A DNA stretch of 64,000 nucleotides, from the NCBI GenBank assembly GCA_902540785.1, contig CACBOA010000003.1:20682-84681 (forward strand). The letters run 5' to 3'. The position numbers were made by a program, and so were the translations under genes. Of the stretch, positions 33,928 through 45,683 are shown piece after piece. The DNA is from an uncultured Pelagibacteraceae bacterium. GTDB lineage: Bacteria; Pseudomonadota; Alphaproteobacteria; Pelagibacterales; Pelagibacteraceae. Position 1 is the stretch's first letter, and each line of letters starts with the position of its first letter. The notes under the pieces were generated by a model. That model had not been told where the DNA came from and searched no databases. It saw nothing but the letters and a program-made list of their open reading frames with translations.

Positions 33928-36503
33928 TAAATTAAATTATCATCAATTTTATTTGCTGAAACTACTTTTTCTTCACCTGATAATTTAATTATTCTTACAC
34001 CTTGTGTATTTCTTCCAGCGGTTCTAATCTCTTTCACAGCTACTCTTATAACTCTACCTTTGTTTGTTGATATTAGAATTTCATCTCCCTCAAATACAGG
34101 AAAAGATGAAGAGATATCTCCATTTCTTGGTGAATTAACAATTCCTATTATACCCTTACCACCTCTATTCGTAACTCTGTAATCAGTATGCAATGTCTTC
34201 TTTCCAAACCCATTTTCCGTAATTGATAAAATAAATTTTTCTTTAGCTTTAATTTCGGATTTTTCATCTTTGTTTTTTTTTCCATTCTTACTATATTTAT
34301 CGTTATCAATTATAGATAATGAAACAATTTGATCATTTGGTGATAAAACAATACCTTTAATCCCTTTTGAGGATCTACCCTTAAAAACTCTCAATTTTTT
34401 TGACTCAAATCTAATACACTTTCCAAATTTGGTGCTTAGTATTACGTCTTGATCTTCTTTACAAATTTTTACACCAACAATTTTGTCATTATTATCCAAT
34501 TTCATTGCAATTTTACCTGCCGTATTAATTGAGGAAAAATCCTCTAAACTATTTTTTCTAATCTTCCCATTGGCTGTAGCAAATACTATCTGGTAGTTCT
34601 TTAATTCATTGTCCTCAGGAAATGGCATTATAGAGCTTATAGATTGATGACTTTTGAGAGGTAAAATATTGAATAAGGATTTTCCTTTAGAGGATGAGGA
34701 TCCAACTGGTATTTTCCATGCTTTAATTCTGTAAACAAGGCCTTCAGTAGAAAAAAACAAAACAGAGGTATGAGTATTAACCGATAGTGTTTGGACAACA
34801 GAGTCTTCATTTCTCGTTGTAATACCAGTTTTTCCTTTTCCTCCTCTTTTTTGTTGTTTTATATTATTTAAAGATCCTCTTTTAATGTAGCCTTGAAGAG
34901 TAACAGTAATAATAACAGACTCTTTTTGAATAGTTTCCTCAATATCATAATTTAGAACAGCATCGATAATATCTGTTCTTCTTTTAACTGAAAATTTTTC
35001 TTTTATATCATTTAATTCATTGCTAATTACATTTAACAATTCTTTTTTTGAAGAAATAATTTTTTTATATTTTTTTATTAATTCAGAAAGTTTTTTAATT
35101 TCAATTTCTATTTCATTGATACCCAATGCAGTTAGTTTTTGTAATCTTAATTCTAAAATTGAATTAACTTGAATTTCAGACAAAGAATACATTCCTTTAG
35201 AAGTTTTGTTTTCAATTAAATTTAACATCTTTAATGATTTATTTATTTTCCATTTAATTTTAAGAAGTGAGCTTTTTGCTTCTTCAGGATTTTTTGATGA
35301 TCTTATAATTTTTATAACTTTATCTAAATTTTCAACTGACACAGACAAACCAATCAATATATGTGCTCTTTCTTCAGCTTTATTTAAATCAAATTTTGTT
35401 TTTTTGATTACTACACTTTCTCTAAAATTTAAAAAATGGGATAAAAAATCTTTTAAATTACAAGTAATAGGTTTTCCCTCAACTATTGCTAAAGTATTAA
35501 AACCAAAAGAGCTTTCTATTTGAGTATTTTTATATAATTGTCTTTTGACTGTCTCCGGTTCAACACCAGTTCTTAAATCTATAGATACTCTTATACCTTC
35601 CCTATTGGACTCATCTCTTATATCTCTTATGCCTTCTATTTTTTTCTCTCTTACCAATTGAGCTATTCTCTCATTTAAAACCGACTTGTTAACTTGATAC
35701 GGAATGGAAGTTATTACTAACCTCTCCCTACCATTCTTCGCTTGTTCAATAGAAATTTGACCACGGACTTTAAAAGAACCTCTTCCTTTAGTGTAACCCT
35801 CTTTAATCATATCTTTTCCAATGATTACCCCACCCGTTGGAAAATCAGGACCAGGTATAAATTTCATTAATTGCTTAACAGTAATGTCCTTATTTTCAAT
35901 TAATGCTAAAGTTCCATCTATTATTTCTCCCAAATTATGAGGTGGAATGCTTGTTGCCATTCCAACCGCTATACCGCCGGCACCATTAACTAAAAGATTA
36001 GGATATTGAGCAGGAAGAACGCTTGGTTCTTTTTCCGTTTCATCATAATTACTTTTAAAATCAATAGTGTTCTTTTCAATATCATCTATAAGAAACTGGG
36101 ATACTTTTGAAAGTCTTGTCTCAGTATATCTCATTGCCGCTGCTGGATCTCCATCTATAGAACCAAAATTTCCTTGCCCTTCAACCAAAGGTAAACTCAT
36201 TGAAAAATCTTGAACCATCCGAACTAATGCGTCATATACAGATTGATCTCCATGTGGGTGATATTTACCAATTACATCACCGACTATTCTAGCTGATTTT
36301 CTAAATTGTTTTGACCAGTCATAACCTCCTTTGTACATTGCATATAAAATTCTTCTATGAACAGGTTTTAATCCATCTCTGATATCAGGTAGAGCACGGC
36401 TGACAATAACGCTCATTGCATAAGATAGATATGACGAGCTCATCTCGTCATGCATAGATATCAACTTAATATTCTTGTCGTTTTGATTTTCAGAATTTTG
36501 CAT
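33927..36503 (-). CDS. gyrA: DNA gyrase subunit A
   Basis: An 858-residue GyrA. The breakage-reunion domain shows [29 protein letters not shown] and [12 protein letters not shown] with the DNA-linking Tyr126. The C-terminal beta-pinwheel has the GyrA box QKRGGKGK (about 556-563), marking a negatively supercoiling gyrase rather than ParC. In the quinolone-determining region the residue aligned with E. coli Ser83 is Gln87; the one aligned with Asp87 is Asp91. It follows ssb with a five-base gap. Confidence 0.97.
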   Translation of the reverse strand: MQNSENQNDKNIKLISMHDEMSSSYLSYAMSVIVSRALPDIRDGLKPVHRRILYAMYKGGYDWSKQFRKSARIVGDVIGKYHPHGDQSVYDALVRMVQDFSMSLPLVEGQGNFGSIDGDPAAAMRYTETRLSKVSQFLIDDIEKNTIDFKSNYDETEKEPSVLPAQYPNLLVNGAGGIAVGMATSIPPHNLGEIIDGTLALIENKDITVKQLMKFIPGPDFPTGGVIIGKDMIKEGYTKGRGSFKVRGQISIEQAKNGRERLVITSIPYQVNKSVLNERIAQLVREKKIEGIRDIRDESNREGIRVSIDLRTGVEPETVKRQLYKNTQIESSFGFNTLAIVEGKPITCNLKDFLSHFLNFRESVVIKKTKFDLNKAEERAHILIGLSVSVENLDKVIKIIRSSKNPEEAKSSLLKIKWKINKSLKMLNLIENKTSKGMYSLSEIQVNSILELRLQKLTALGINEIEIEIKKLSELIKKYKKIISSKKELLNVISNELNDIKEKFSVKRRTDIIDAVLNYDIEETIQKESVIITVTLQGYIKRGSLNNIKQQKRGGKGKTGITTRNEDSVVQTLSVNTHTSVLFFSTEGLVYRIKAWKIPVGSSSSKGKSLFNILPLKSHQSISSIMPFPEDNELKNYQIVFATANGKIRKNSLEDFSSINTAGKIAMKLDNNDKIVGVKICKEDQDVILSTKFGKCIRFESKKLRVFKGRSSKGIKGIVLSPNDQIVSLSIIDNDKYSKNGKKNKDEKSEIKAKEKFILSITENGFGKKTLHTDYRVTNRGGKGIIGIVNSPRNGDISSSFPVFEGDEILISTNKGRVIRVAVKEIRTAGRNTQGVRIIKLSGEEKVVSANKIDDNLI

Positions 36504-36508
36504 AATTG

Positions 36509-36964
36509 CTAAAATGGAATTTCGTCATCCATTTCGTTAGAAATCTGAGACATTTCATCATTATTATTTAATGATTTATTATTATCATTTGCAATACTAC
36601 CACCAGAATTACCTCCACCTAACATTGTAAGTGAGGAATTATATCCTTGTATAATTATCTCAGTAGAAAATTTATCTTGGCCTGATTGTTCGTCTTTCCA
36701 TTTTCTTGTAGACAACTGTCCCTCAACATAAATTTGAGCTCCTTTTTTAAGATATTGTTGAACAACATTTACAAGACCCTCATTAAATACAACCACACGG
36801 TGCCATTCAGTTTTTTCTTTTTTTTCTCCAGAATTTTTATCTTTCCAGGATTGACTTGTAGCAAGACTAAGTCTTGCAACATTTTTTCCATTTACCATTT
36901 GCTTAATTTCAGGATCTGCGCCCAAACGACCAATTAAAAGTACTTTATTTAAACTACCAGCCAT
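36509..36964 (-). CDS. ssb: single-stranded DNA-binding protein
   Basis: A 151-residue SSB. The OB fold spans about residues 3-110 ([54 protein letters not shown]). The tail is disordered, rich in Asn and Ser, and ends in DDEIPF, the tip that docks repair and replication proteins. Divergent from uvrA as in most Alphaproteobacteria; the 90 bases between are very AT-rich, and I saw no GTTC-N7-GTTC LexA box there. Confidence 0.96.
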   Translation of the reverse strand: MAGSLNKVLLIGRLGADPEIKQMVNGKNVARLSLATSQSWKDKNSGEKKEKTEWHRVVVFNEGLVNVVQQYLKKGAQIYVEGQLSTRKWKDEQSGQDKFSTEIIIQGYNSSLTMLGGGNSGGSIANDNNKSLNNNDEMSQISNEMDDEIPF

Positions 36965-37054
36965 AATATTTTAATATTTGTATAATTAATTAATTAGATT
37001 TATATCACAATTTACTCTGAATATTAATTTTATTAGATCAAAGCAATAAGAATT

Positions 37055-39913
37055 ATGATGAAAAAGATACTTATTAAGGGGGCTAAAGAGCACAATCTAA
37101 AAAATATTTCATTAGAAATTCCTAAAGACAAATTTGTGGTAATAACAGGTCTTTCTGGCTCAGGAAAATCTTCGCTAGCATTCGATACCGTTTATGCAGA
37201 AGGACAAAGAAGGTATGTTGAAAGCTTATCAGCTTATGCACGTCAGTTCTTAGACAAAATGAAAAAACCAAATGTTGATTTAATTGAAGGTTTGAGTCCT
37301 GCCATTTCGATTGAGCAAAAAAATACCTCAAAAAATCCAAGATCAACTGTTGCAACAGTCACTGAAATTTATGATTATATGAGGGTTCTCTATGCAAGAG
37401 CGGGAATTCCTTATTCTCCTTTCACTGGTAAACCAATAGTTTCTCAAACAATTACTCAAATAGTAGATAAAATTAAAGAATTACCAAAAAAATCAACAAT
37501 CTATTTATTTGCTCCAGTGGTAAGAGGTCGTAAAGGTGAATACAAAAAAGAAATTTTAGGCTTTAAAAAACGTGGATTTAGGAAAATTAAAATAGATAAT
37601 AAGCTTTATGATATAGATAATGTTCCTGAACTTAATAAAAAAATAAAGCATGATATATATGTTTTAGTTGATAGGATTATATTAAATTCATCTCTAGGTA
37701 ATCGGTTAGCTGAGGGAATCGAAACATCAATAAATTTAGCAAATGGTCTAGTTTTTGTTGAGTATGAAAATGAAACTTTGCCAAAAAAGTTTAGAAAATT
37801 AGAAAGATTAATCTTTTCAACTAAATTTGCTTGCCCTGAAAGTGGATTTACTATTGAGGAGATTGAACCAAGATTATTTTCTTTTAATAGCCCTTTTGGT
37901 GCCTGTGAAGAATGTGAGGGTATAGGTATAAAACTTAATGTCGACCCTAGCTTAGTTATACCTAATGAAAAAAAATCTATTATTGATGGAGCAATTGAAC
38001 CATGGGCTAAAACTACTACTTTATACTATGCACAAACACTCTCTTCTCTAGCAAAACACTACAATTTTTCTCTCAATGAAAAATGGAATAAACTACCAAA
38101 AAAAATAAGAGATATAATACTTTATGGTTCTGATGATGAAGAAATAAAATTTAATTATGATGATGGATACGAAAAATATTCACATAAGAAATCATTTGAG
38201 GGCGTTATAAATAATCTTGAACGGAGGTATCTAGAAACTGATAGTGATTGGAAAAGAGAGGAGATATCCCAGTATCAATCAGATACTAAATGTGAAAGAT
38301 GTAATGGTCATAGACTCAAAGATGAGGCCCTATGTGTAAAAATAGATGGTTTACATATCAGTGAGGTAACTGAAAAATCAATTTTAGAGGCCTCAAAATG
38401 GTTTAAAGAACTTCAGACAAACCTGAATAAAAAACAATTTAAAATTGCTGAACATATTTTAAAAGAAATAAATGAAAGATTAGATTTTTTATTAAATGTT
38501 GGACTTGATTACTTAACTTTATCAAGAGAGTCAGGAACATTGTCGGGTGGAGAGTCACAGAGGATAAGGCTTGCATCACAAATAGGATCGGGTTTAACAG
38601 GTGTTCTCTACGTTTTAGATGAACCTTCCATAGGTCTTCATCAAAAAGATAATGTAAAATTAATTAATGCTTTAAAACGATTAAGAGATTTAGGAAATAC
38701 TGTTATTGTTGTTGAACATGATACAGAGACAATGGAGAACGCCGATCACATCATTGATCTTGGTCCCGAAGCCGGTAATAATGGCGGACAAGTTGTAGCG
38801 CAAGGAACTTTTAAAGAAATAGGTCAAAACAAAGATAGTATCACTGGAAAATATTTATCAAATAAATTTAAAATTATAGTTCCACCGAAAAGAAGATTAG
38901 CTAAGAATGGAAGATTTTTAGAAATTACTGGTGCTACAGGAAATAATTTAGATAACGTAAATTTAAAGATACCTTTAGGAAGTTTAACATGTGTAACTGG
39001 AGTATCTGGAAGTGGAAAGTCTACATTAGTTTTACAAACGCTTTATAATGCCCTGAACCTAACTTTAAATAATAATAAATCTAGAAAAATTCCCAAACCA
39101 TTTAAAAATTTTAAAGGAACGGAATTAATAGATAAAGTTATTGATATTGATCAATCACCTATTGGTCGTACTCCAAGATCAAATCCAGCAACATATACTG
39201 GTGCTTTTGGACCAATAAGAGATTGGTTTACATCTCTACCTGAGTCTAAATCAAGAGGTTACAAACCTGGGAGATTTTCTTTCAATGTTAAAGGCGGAAG
39301 ATGTGAAGCTTGCGAAGGTGATGGAGTTATTACATATGAAATGCACTTTCTCCCTGATGTATATATTCAATGTGATGAATGTAAGGGTACAAGATATAAC
39401 CGTGAAACTTTAGAAATAAAATTTAAAGATAAAAGTATTGCGGATGTTTTGAATATGACAGTTGATGAAGGATGTGAATATTTTGAAAATATAACAAATA
39501 TAAAGACCAAATTACTTACTCTAAAAAAAGTTGGATTAGGCTATATAAAAATCGGACAACAAGCGACCACACTCTCTGGTGGAGAAGCGCAAAGGATAAA
39601 GCTTGCTAAAGAATTATCCAAAAGATCAACTGGACGTACAATGTATATACTTGATGAACCAACAACTGGTTTACATCAACATGACATAAAAAAATTATTA
39701 GAAATTTTGCATACGTTTGTTGCCCTTGGAAATACTGTAGTTGTAATTGAACATAACCTTGATGTTATAAAAACAGCAGATTATATAGTTGATATGGGCC
39801 CCGAGGGTGGAGTTAAAGGTGGAAAAATTATTGCAGAAGGAAAACCAGAGGATATTTGTAAAATTGATCAAAGTTATACTGGAAAATTCCTTAAACCTTT
39901 ACTTATTAACTAA
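37055..39913 (+). CDS. uvrA: excinuclease ABC subunit A
   Basis: A 952-residue UvrA with two ABC ATPase modules: Walker [15 protein letters not shown] and [11 protein letters not shown], signatures [14 protein letters not shown] and [14 protein letters not shown]. Zinc motifs CERCNGHRL and [16 protein letters not shown] are intact. In the first knuckle the second Cys is Ser ([10 protein letters not shown]), a variant I associate with Alphaproteobacteria. UvrA scans for bulky lesions and loads UvrB. Nothing in the 5' region suggests LexA control. Confidence 0.97.
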   Translation: MMKKILIKGAKEHNLKNISLEIPKDKFVVITGLSGSGKSSLAFDTVYAEGQRRYVESLSAYARQFLDKMKKPNVDLIEGLSPAISIEQKNTSKNPRSTVATVTEIYDYMRVLYARAGIPYSPFTGKPIVSQTITQIVDKIKELPKKSTIYLFAPVVRGRKGEYKKEILGFKKRGFRKIKIDNKLYDIDNVPELNKKIKHDIYVLVDRIILNSSLGNRLAEGIETSINLANGLVFVEYENETLPKKFRKLERLIFSTKFACPESGFTIEEIEPRLFSFNSPFGACEECEGIGIKLNVDPSLVIPNEKKSIIDGAIEPWAKTTTLYYAQTLSSLAKHYNFSLNEKWNKLPKKIRDIILYGSDDEEIKFNYDDGYEKYSHKKSFEGVINNLERRYLETDSDWKREEISQYQSDTKCERCNGHRLKDEALCVKIDGLHISEVTEKSILEASKWFKELQTNLNKKQFKIAEHILKEINERLDFLLNVGLDYLTLSRESGTLSGGESQRIRLASQIGSGLTGVLYVLDEPSIGLHQKDNVKLINALKRLRDLGNTVIVVEHDTETMENADHIIDLGPEAGNNGGQVVAQGTFKEIGQNKDSITGKYLSNKFKIIVPPKRRLAKNGRFLEITGATGNNLDNVNLKIPLGSLTCVTGVSGSGKSTLVLQTLYNALNLTLNNNKSRKIPKPFKNFKGTELIDKVIDIDQSPIGRTPRSNPATYTGAFGPIRDWFTSLPESKSRGYKPGRFSFNVKGGRCEACEGDGVITYEMHFLPDVYIQCDECKGTRYNRETLEIKFKDKSIADVLNMTVDEGCEYFENITNIKTKLLTLKKVGLGYIKIGQQATTLSGGEAQRIKLAKELSKRSTGRTMYILDEPTTGLHQHDIKKLLEILHTFVALGNTVVVIEHNLDVIKTADYIVDMGPEGGVKGGKIIAEGKPEDICKIDQSYTGKFLKPLLIN

Positions 39914-39932
39914 ATTAATTATAAAAGCGAAA

Positions 39933-40358
39933 ATGAACAATGATCTAGATCAAACAAACAAAGTTTTTAAAGCTATGGGATTAACTATAGAAAATCTTTC
40001 AATTTGTTATGGATTATTTTTGATTATATGGGGAATTATTGTCAGCCTGATAAGTAAATCTGGCTCATTTACCTCCTACATACCCTCTATTTTGGGACTA
40101 CCCATTTTAATTTTTTCTTATTTGGCAATCAAAATTGAAGCCAAGAAAAAAATATTTATGCATTTAGTAGTACTTTTTGGACTTATTATTTTCTTTGGAG
40201 GTTTAGATTTTTTAAGATCAATAATAACTGGAAGTGCTTTTGAAAATACTTGGGCTGATATTTCAAAACTAATGATGTTATTGACAGGCTCTTATTTTAC
40301 CTTTCAATGTATAAAATCTTTTATACATGCTAGAAAATCAAGAGAGGCTAATAGTTAA
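39933..40358 (+). CDS. predicted membrane protein, unknown
   Basis: A 141-residue protein with about four helices (IENLSICYGLFLIIWGIIVSLIS, SILGLPILIFSYLAIKIE, IFMHLVVLFGLIIFFGGLDFL, and ISKLMMLLTGSYFTFQCIKSF). I place the start at the ATG giving MNNDLDQTNK. Longer frames reach into uvrA, but that part is the shadow of uvrA. It begins 19 bases after uvrA and is convergent with sodB, ending next to it. No family recognised. Confidence 0.65.
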   Translation: MNNDLDQTNKVFKAMGLTIENLSICYGLFLIIWGIIVSLISKSGSFTSYIPSILGLPILIFSYLAIKIEAKKKIFMHLVVLFGLIIFFGGLDFLRSIITGSAFENTWADISKLMMLLTGSYFTFQCIKSFIHARKSREANS

Positions 40359-40952
40359 TCAATCAAGTAAAGAATCGACAAACTCCCAATTAACCAAACT
40401 ATCTAAAAATTTGTCTAAATATTCCGGTCTTCGATTTCTATAATCAATATAATAAGAATGTTCCCATACATCACATCCTAAAATTGGTTTCATACCATCA
40501 ATTAAGGGGTTAGCCGCATTAGCAGTTTTTGTAACGACAAGTTTACCATTGTCTATCGATAGCCAACACCAACCAGAACCAAACTGAGTAATCCCCGCTT
40601 GCTTAAAATCTTTTTTGAAATTATCGATATTTCCAAAGTCAGATACTATCCTTTTTTCTAATTTCGCCGGCATATTTCCACCTCCTTTAGGTTTCATACA
40701 TTTCCAAAATAAATTATGGTTCCAATGTTGACTGGCATTATTAAATATTCCGGATTTTGAATTATCTTTTGAACTTGCCAAAATTATATCCTCTAATGAC
40801 TTATTCGCCATATCTGTGTTTTTTATGAAGTTATTTAAATTTGTAATATAGGTTTGATGATGTTTGCCATGATGTAAATCTAATGTTTCCTCTGACATTA
40901 TGGGAGATAACCCATCGTTAGCGTAATCTAGTTTTGGCAATGTAAATTCCAT
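40359..40952 (-). CDS. sodB: superoxide dismutase, iron type
   Basis: A 197-residue Fe/Mn superoxide dismutase. Metal ligands appear in LDLHHGKHHQTY, NNASQHWNHNLFW and the DVWEHSYYIDY C-terminal motif. The Gln in NNASQHWNH occupies the position of the active-site Gln of FeSOD (MnSOD has Gly there), so iron is the likely metal. It converts superoxide to peroxide and oxygen. Monocistronic, with a highly AT-rich 70-base upstream region. Confidence 0.92.
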   Translation of the reverse strand: MEFTLPKLDYANDGLSPIMSEETLDLHHGKHHQTYITNLNNFIKNTDMANKSLEDIILASSKDNSKSGIFNNASQHWNHNLFWKCMKPKGGGNMPAKLEKRIVSDFGNIDNFKKDFKQAGITQFGSGWCWLSIDNGKLVVTKTANAANPLIDGMKPILGCDVWEHSYYIDYRNRRPEYLDKFLDSLVNWEFVDSLLD

Positions 40953-41024
40953 ATTATTATCTCAGTTTGAAAAATATATTATTTATAATATAATTAATTA
41001 TTTATTTAAATAAAATTTAATTAT

Positions 41025-41627
41025 ATGATTAAAATATTATCATCCTTATCAAAAACTATCCATTTTTCTTTTGCATTAACAATATTATTATTTTTAGTTT
41101 TATTTTTTTTTAATGGAGGTTTTGTTTTTGATACTCTGTTCTGGAGTTCTATATGCAGATTTTTACACGTAGGTGTTGCAATTATGTGGATTGGTTTACT
41201 GTGGTACTTTAATTTTGTTCAAATTCCTAACATGTCTCAAATTCCAGATGAACAAAAACCTGCAATAAGTAAAGTTATTGCCCCAGCTGCATTATTTTAT
41301 TTTCGTTGGGCTGCTCTTCTTACTATTTTATCTGGATCTATTTTGGCCCTTTTAAATGGTTACTTGTATGATGCAATGACATTAAGCATTTCTTCTGGTA
41401 TTCCAAAACATACTGTTATTGGGATTGGAATGTGGCTAGGAGTTATTATGGCTTTTAATGTATGGTTTATAATATGGCCGAATCAAAAAAGAGCATTAGG
41501 TATTGTTGAATGTGAACAACAAATTAAAACCAAATCTGCAAGAATAGCTATGTTAACATCAAGAACAAACACCTTGCTTTCAATACCTATGCTATTTACG
41601 ATGGTTATAGCACAAAATTTGTATTAA
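41025..41627 (+). CDS. urate hydroxylase PuuD-like membrane domain protein
   Basis: A 200-residue membrane protein with about five helices. The segment RFLHVGVAIMWIGLLWYFNFVQIP, FYFRWAALLTILSGSILALL and GIGMWLGVIMAFNVWFIIWPNQKRALG match the N-terminal membrane domain of PuuD (urate oxidase, N-terminal family). The C-terminal cytochrome c domain that completes PuuD is absent, so urate oxidation is not assured. The ending MLTSRTNTLLSIPMLFTMV is also typical of the domain. Stop overlaps the convergent secF gene by four bases. Confidence 0.75.
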   Translation: MIKILSSLSKTIHFSFALTILLFLVLFFFNGGFVFDTLFWSSICRFLHVGVAIMWIGLLWYFNFVQIPNMSQIPDEQKPAISKVIAPAALFYFRWAALLTILSGSILALLNGYLYDAMTLSISSGIPKHTVIGIGMWLGVIMAFNVWFIIWPNQKRALGIVECEQQIKTKSARIAMLTSRTNTLLSIPMLFTMVIAQNLY

Positions 41628-42514
41628 TTTTTTTCTTCATCTTTTAAAATAGTTTTTTGAGAAACATTTAGTCTTACGAGAATTGTATTTGCTATATAAA
41701 TTGAAGAGTAAGTTCCAAAAATAACACCAAAAATCATTGCCAATGAGAAACCTTTTAAAATTTCTCCACCAAAAATAAAAATTGAAATTAATGCTAATAG
41801 TGTTGTTATTGATGTGATTAAGGTTCTTGATAAAGTTTCATTAATTGAGATATTAGTTAATTCAAATATTTTAATATCAGCATATTTTCTTAAATTTTCA
41901 CGAACTCGATCAAAAATAACTACAGTATCATTCATTGAATAACCAACTATTGTTAAAACAGCAGCTATTATTGATAAATTGATTTCCAAACCTAGTAACG
42001 AAAACAGGCCTAGCGTAACAATTACATCATGAAATAACGCACAAATAGCACCAAGACTAAATTGCCATTCAAATCTTATCCAAATATAAATTAGCATAAG
42101 AGCTAATGCTACTGAGATAGCAATTATACCTGACTTTAGTAATTCAGCACTCACTTTAGGGCCAACATTTTCAACTCTTCTAAAATCTATATTGTTTCCA
42201 AATGATTTATCTAAATTTTTTTTAACCTCTTCAATAATATTCTTTTTATTATCTTTATTTTCAAACTTAATTAAATAGTCAGTTTCATTACCAAATTTTT
42301 TAACTGAAACATCTCCTAAATCCATTTGATTAAATCTATCTCTTAAAGATGATACATTAACTTTTGAGTCTGTAGACCTAAGTTCAATTAAAATACCTCC
42401 TTTAAAATCAATTCCAAAATTTAATCCCTTAAATATTAAAAATAATAAAGAAATAACAACTAATGATATAGATAATATATTGAATTGGTTATAGTATTTA
42501 TTAAAAGCTATCAT
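41624..42514 (-). CDS. secF: protein translocase subunit SecF
   Basis: A 296-residue membrane protein with six helices: first helix with NILSISLVVISLLFLIFKGLNFGIDFKGG, a periplasmic domain (about 35-130), then GYSMNDTVVIFDRVREN and a final bundle. It works with SecD to pull proteins through SecYEG using the proton gradient. It follows secD with no spacing and is last in tat-sec order on this strand. Confidence 0.95.
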   Translation of the reverse strand: MIAFNKYYNQFNILSISLVVISLLFLIFKGLNFGIDFKGGILIELRSTDSKVNVSSLRDRFNQMDLGDVSVKKFGNETDYLIKFENKDNKKNIIEEVKKNLDKSFGNNIDFRRVENVGPKVSAELLKSGIIAISVALALMLIYIWIRFEWQFSLGAICALFHDVIVTLGLFSLLGLEINLSIIAAVLTIVGYSMNDTVVIFDRVRENLRKYADIKIFELTNISINETLSRTLITSITTLLALISIFIFGGEILKGFSLAMIFGVIFGTYSSIYIANTILVRLNVSQKTILKDEEKN

Positions 42515-44068
42515 TTATATAACAATTTCTTTGTTTTTATTTTTTGAAATATACAAGACGGTCAAAAGCCTTGCGATAAAATAAACAGAAAATAGAGTTG
42601 TAAAAATCCCAACACCTAAAGTTATTGAAAAACCTTTAATAGGACCTGAGCCCATAAAAAATAATATGATTGCTGCTAATAAAGTTGTTATATTTGCATC
42701 AAGAATTGCAGTTTTAGACTTAGAGTAACCACTATCGAAAGCAATTAATCTATTTTTCTCATTTTTAAGTTCTTCTCTTATACGCTCAAAAATTAACACG
42801 TTTGCATCTACAGCCATACCAACAGTTAAAATTATCCCTGCTATACCTGGTAATGTTAAAGTTGCTTCAAATAATGTAAGAACACCCACTAATAATAGTA
42901 AATTAATTATTAAAGCTGTATTTGTAATTATTCCAAAAACTTTATATTTAATAATTATAAAAACTATAACTAAAACGAAACCTATAATTAAAGCTATTAT
43001 ACCAGCATCTATCGAATCTTGACCTAGACTGGGACCAACTGTCCTTTCTTCAATAATATTTAACGGTGCTGGTAATGCCCCAGATCTTAACAAAAGAGCT
43101 AAATCAGTCGCTGACTGAAATGTAAATCCTCCAGAAATTTGTCCAGAACCACCAGCTATTGTGTCTTGAATAACTGGAGCACTAATAATCTTTCCATCAA
43201 GAATTATAGCTAATTGTCTGCCGATTCCTTTAGAGGTTGCTTTACCAAATCTTTTTGCCCCTACTCTATCTAAACTAAATGTTACGACTGTTTCATTTGT
43301 TTCACTATCCATCCTTGGTTGAGCGTCAAGTAAATTATCTCCACTAAGTATTATTCTTTTGCTAACAAATTCTGACCCTTCTTCATCTTCATAATTTAAT
43401 TTTTCATTACCAAATGAATCTTCATTGTTATTAGAAACAAATCTAAATGTAAGATTAGCGGTTTTTCCTAATAAAGTTTTTATTCTCATAGGATCATCAA
43501 GGCCAGGAAGTTCTACTAATATTCTGTCATTTCCTCTTTTGAGAATATTAGGTTCATTCGTTCCAACTTCATCTATTCTCCTTCTTACTATTTCGAGGGC
43601 CTGTTCCTGTGAAGATGTTTTTAGCTTTATTAAACCTTGCTTAGAAAAAATTACACTTAAAAAATCATTCTCTTCAGCTATTTCTAGTTGGTGTGATTTA
43701 AATCTTTCATAATAAGGATTTATTTCACTTTTTTTATCATTAAATATATCTAGGACTTTTTGTTTATCCTTCTCATTAACTTTAAATAAAATTTTTTCAT
43801 TTTGCAGTATAAAATTTACTAACTTTATATTCTTTCCTTTAAAATAATCTCGTAAAGTGATCGTTAAATTTTGAAGTTTTTGCTCGATAACAGGTTTATT
43901 ATCAATTTCTAATAAAAGATAAGATCCACCCTGAAGATCTAAACCAAGATTTATATTCCTTTTAAGAAAATTATTATCAAATTTAAATAAATTTGATGAT
44001 GCGATTAAGATTAAAAATAAAGATATAATTAGAATGAAAATTATCTTTAATTTAGAAAAATATAACAC
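42515..44068 (-). CDS. secD: protein translocase subunit SecD
   Basis: A 517-residue protein: first helix and NLGLDLQGGSYLLLEID, a large periplasmic region with LLGKTANLTFRFVS and GGFTFQSATDLALLLRSGALPAPLNIIEERTVGPSLGQDSI, then a six-helix bundle containing GMAVDANVLIFERIREELK. The DxN-type motif (VDANVLIFERIREE) marks the transport core. It forms the SecDF complex with the next gene. It starts 14 bases after yajC. Confidence 0.95.
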   Translation of the reverse strand: MLYFSKLKIIFILIISLFLILIASSNLFKFDNNFLKRNINLGLDLQGGSYLLLEIDNKPVIEQKLQNLTITLRDYFKGKNIKLVNFILQNEKILFKVNEKDKQKVLDIFNDKKSEINPYYERFKSHQLEIAEENDFLSVIFSKQGLIKLKTSSQEQALEIVRRRIDEVGTNEPNILKRGNDRILVELPGLDDPMRIKTLLGKTANLTFRFVSNNNEDSFGNEKLNYEDEEGSEFVSKRIILSGDNLLDAQPRMDSETNETVVTFSLDRVGAKRFGKATSKGIGRQLAIILDGKIISAPVIQDTIAGGSGQISGGFTFQSATDLALLLRSGALPAPLNIIEERTVGPSLGQDSIDAGIIALIIGFVLVIVFIIIKYKVFGIITNTALIINLLLLVGVLTLFEATLTLPGIAGIILTVGMAVDANVLIFERIREELKNEKNRLIAFDSGYSKSKTAILDANITTLLAAIILFFMGSGPIKGFSITLGVGIFTTLFSVYFIARLLTVLYISKNKNKEIVI

Positions 44069-44082
44069 ACTATTAAATTAGA

Positions 44083-44370
44083 CTATTTTTTTGGTTCTTG
44101 AGAATTCATTAAGCTTTGAATTCCTGTGCCTCTTATGACTTCAACAGTTACATTTTCTGCAATTTCAACCTCAACTTTATCATTGTCTACAACCCTTGTG
44201 ATAATCCCGGTTATTCCACCTGATGTAACAACTTTATCTCCTTTTTTTAAATTTTCGACCATAGTCCTATGTTCTTTTACTTTTTTTTGTTGAGGTCTAA
44301 TAAGGAAAAAATAAAATATTACAAAAATTAATATTAACGGTATAAACTGACCAAATCCTGAACTATCCAT
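44083..44370 (-). CDS. yajC: preprotein translocase subunit YajC
   Basis: A 95-residue protein with one N-terminal membrane helix (residues 9-25, FIPLILIFVIFYFFLIRPQQKK) followed by the YajC core LKKGDKVVTSGGITGIITRVVD and VEVEIAENVTVEVIRGTG. The RPQQKK motif after the helix is diagnostic. It forms a holotranslocon part with SecDF. Members in other Alphaproteobacteria are preceded by surE and pcm; here serS lies directly upstream. Confidence 0.95.
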   Translation of the reverse strand: MDSSGFGQFIPLILIFVIFYFFLIRPQQKKVKEHRTMVENLKKGDKVVTSGGITGIITRVVDNDKVEVEIAENVTVEVIRGTGIQSLMNSQEPKK

Positions 44371-44423
44371 AAAACTCCTAATTTAATTTGAATATTTATA
44401 CTATCTAAAGAATTAAAACAACT

Positions 44424-45683
44424 TTATTTAAGTGAAATTTTTTCCAAATTACTCATATAAGGACGTAACACTTTTGGGATTAGAATAGAGCCATCCTTAT
44501 CTTGATAGTTTTCTAAAATTGCGATCAAAGTTCTACCTATTGCCAGACCACTACCATTTAATGTGCCAACATACTTTGTATCTTTATTTTGAGTTTTATA
44601 TCTTGCTTTCATTCTACTCGCTTGAAATGTTGAACAAGAAGAACAAGATGATATTTCACGATATCTATTTTCCGATGGTAACCATACTTCTAAATCGTAA
44701 GTTTTTTCTGCACTAAATCCCATATCACCGCTACAAAGGATAACTTTTCGATAAGGTAATTCAAGAAGATCCAAAATATTAGTCGCACAGTTCGTCATTC
44801 TTTCAAGTTCCTCTAGACAATTTTCTTGCTCTACAATACTAACAAGTTCAACCTTATAAAATTGATGTTGTCTTATCATCCCCTTCGTATCCTTTCCGTA
44901 ACTACCTGCCTCTTTTCTAAAACAAGGCGTTGAAGCAACAAATCTCATTGGTAAATCTTTTTGATTTATAATCTTATCTCTAACAATGTTTGTTAAAATT
45001 ACCTCAGCTGTTGGTATAAGAAATTTTCTTTCATTTCCATCCTCAACTTTAACTTCAAATTGATCATTTTCGAATTTAGGTAATTGTCCTGTGCCATACA
45101 TAGTGTTTTCTGAGGCTAACAATGGTGGTGATATTTCGCTATAACCATTTTTAGTTACATGAGTATCTAACATAAAATTTGATAATGCTCTCTCCAATAA
45201 AGCTAATTTATCTCTAACAAAAACAAATCTTGATCCGGTAGTTTTTGTTGCTAATTCAAAATCAAGCATGCCAAGATTTTCACCTAATTCATAATGACTT
45301 TTAACTTTAAAATCAAAATTTGGTATTGTTCCAGATTTCATGACTTCAATATTATCATTTTCATCCTTACCAATCGGAACATCTTTGTGTGGAGTATTCG
45401 GAATATTTGATAAAATACTATCTAATTCTATTTTAATTTTTTTTTGTTCTTCTGTAATCTCATCAATCTCTTGAGATAATTTTTTTGATTTTTCAAATAA
45501 TGATTTATCTTTAGATTTAGATATTTCTTTTTTTTCTTGCTCTAAAGATTCTTTTTTTTGAATTAACTCTCTATTTTTTTTGTCTAATTGTTCTAAATTT
45601 GAAATGTCTATTTCAATTGATCTTTTTTCTAAAGATTTTTTGAAATTATTAAAATCTTTTCTAATCTCCTTAAGATTGTGCAT
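44424..45683 (-). CDS. serS: seryl-tRNA synthetase
   Basis: A 419-residue class II synthetase. The N-terminal coiled-coil arm covers about residues 25-100 (heavy Lys, Glu, Gln content). The catalytic core contains motif 2 ([35 protein letters not shown]) and motif 3 ([20 protein letters not shown]), plus [16 protein letters not shown]. It charges tRNA-Ser. Its 5' end overlaps the tatC stop by 14 bases. Confidence 0.96.
   Translation of the reverse strand: MHNLKEIRKDFNNFKKSLEKRSIEIDISNLEQLDKKNRELIQKKESLEQEKKEISKSKDKSLFEKSKKLSQEIDEITEEQKKIKIELDSILSNIPNTPHKDVPIGKDENDNIEVMKSGTIPNFDFKVKSHYELGENLGMLDFELATKTTGSRFVFVRDKLALLERALSNFMLDTHVTKNGYSEISPPLLASENTMYGTGQLPKFENDQFEVKVEDGNERKFLIPTAEVILTNIVRDKIINQKDLPMRFVASTPCFRKEAGSYGKDTKGMIRQHQFYKVELVSIVEQENCLEELERMTNCATNILDLLELPYRKVILCSGDMGFSAEKTYDLEVWLPSENRYREISSCSSCSTFQASRMKARYKTQNKDTKYVGTLNGSGLAIGRTLIAILENYQDKDGSILIPKVLRPYMSNLEKISLK

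Noticed and set aside
39789..39932. Extended N-terminus of the membrane protein after uvrA
   Set aside because: It is the shadow of the uvrA 3' end in another frame; an ATG with the hydrophobic protein starts at 39933.
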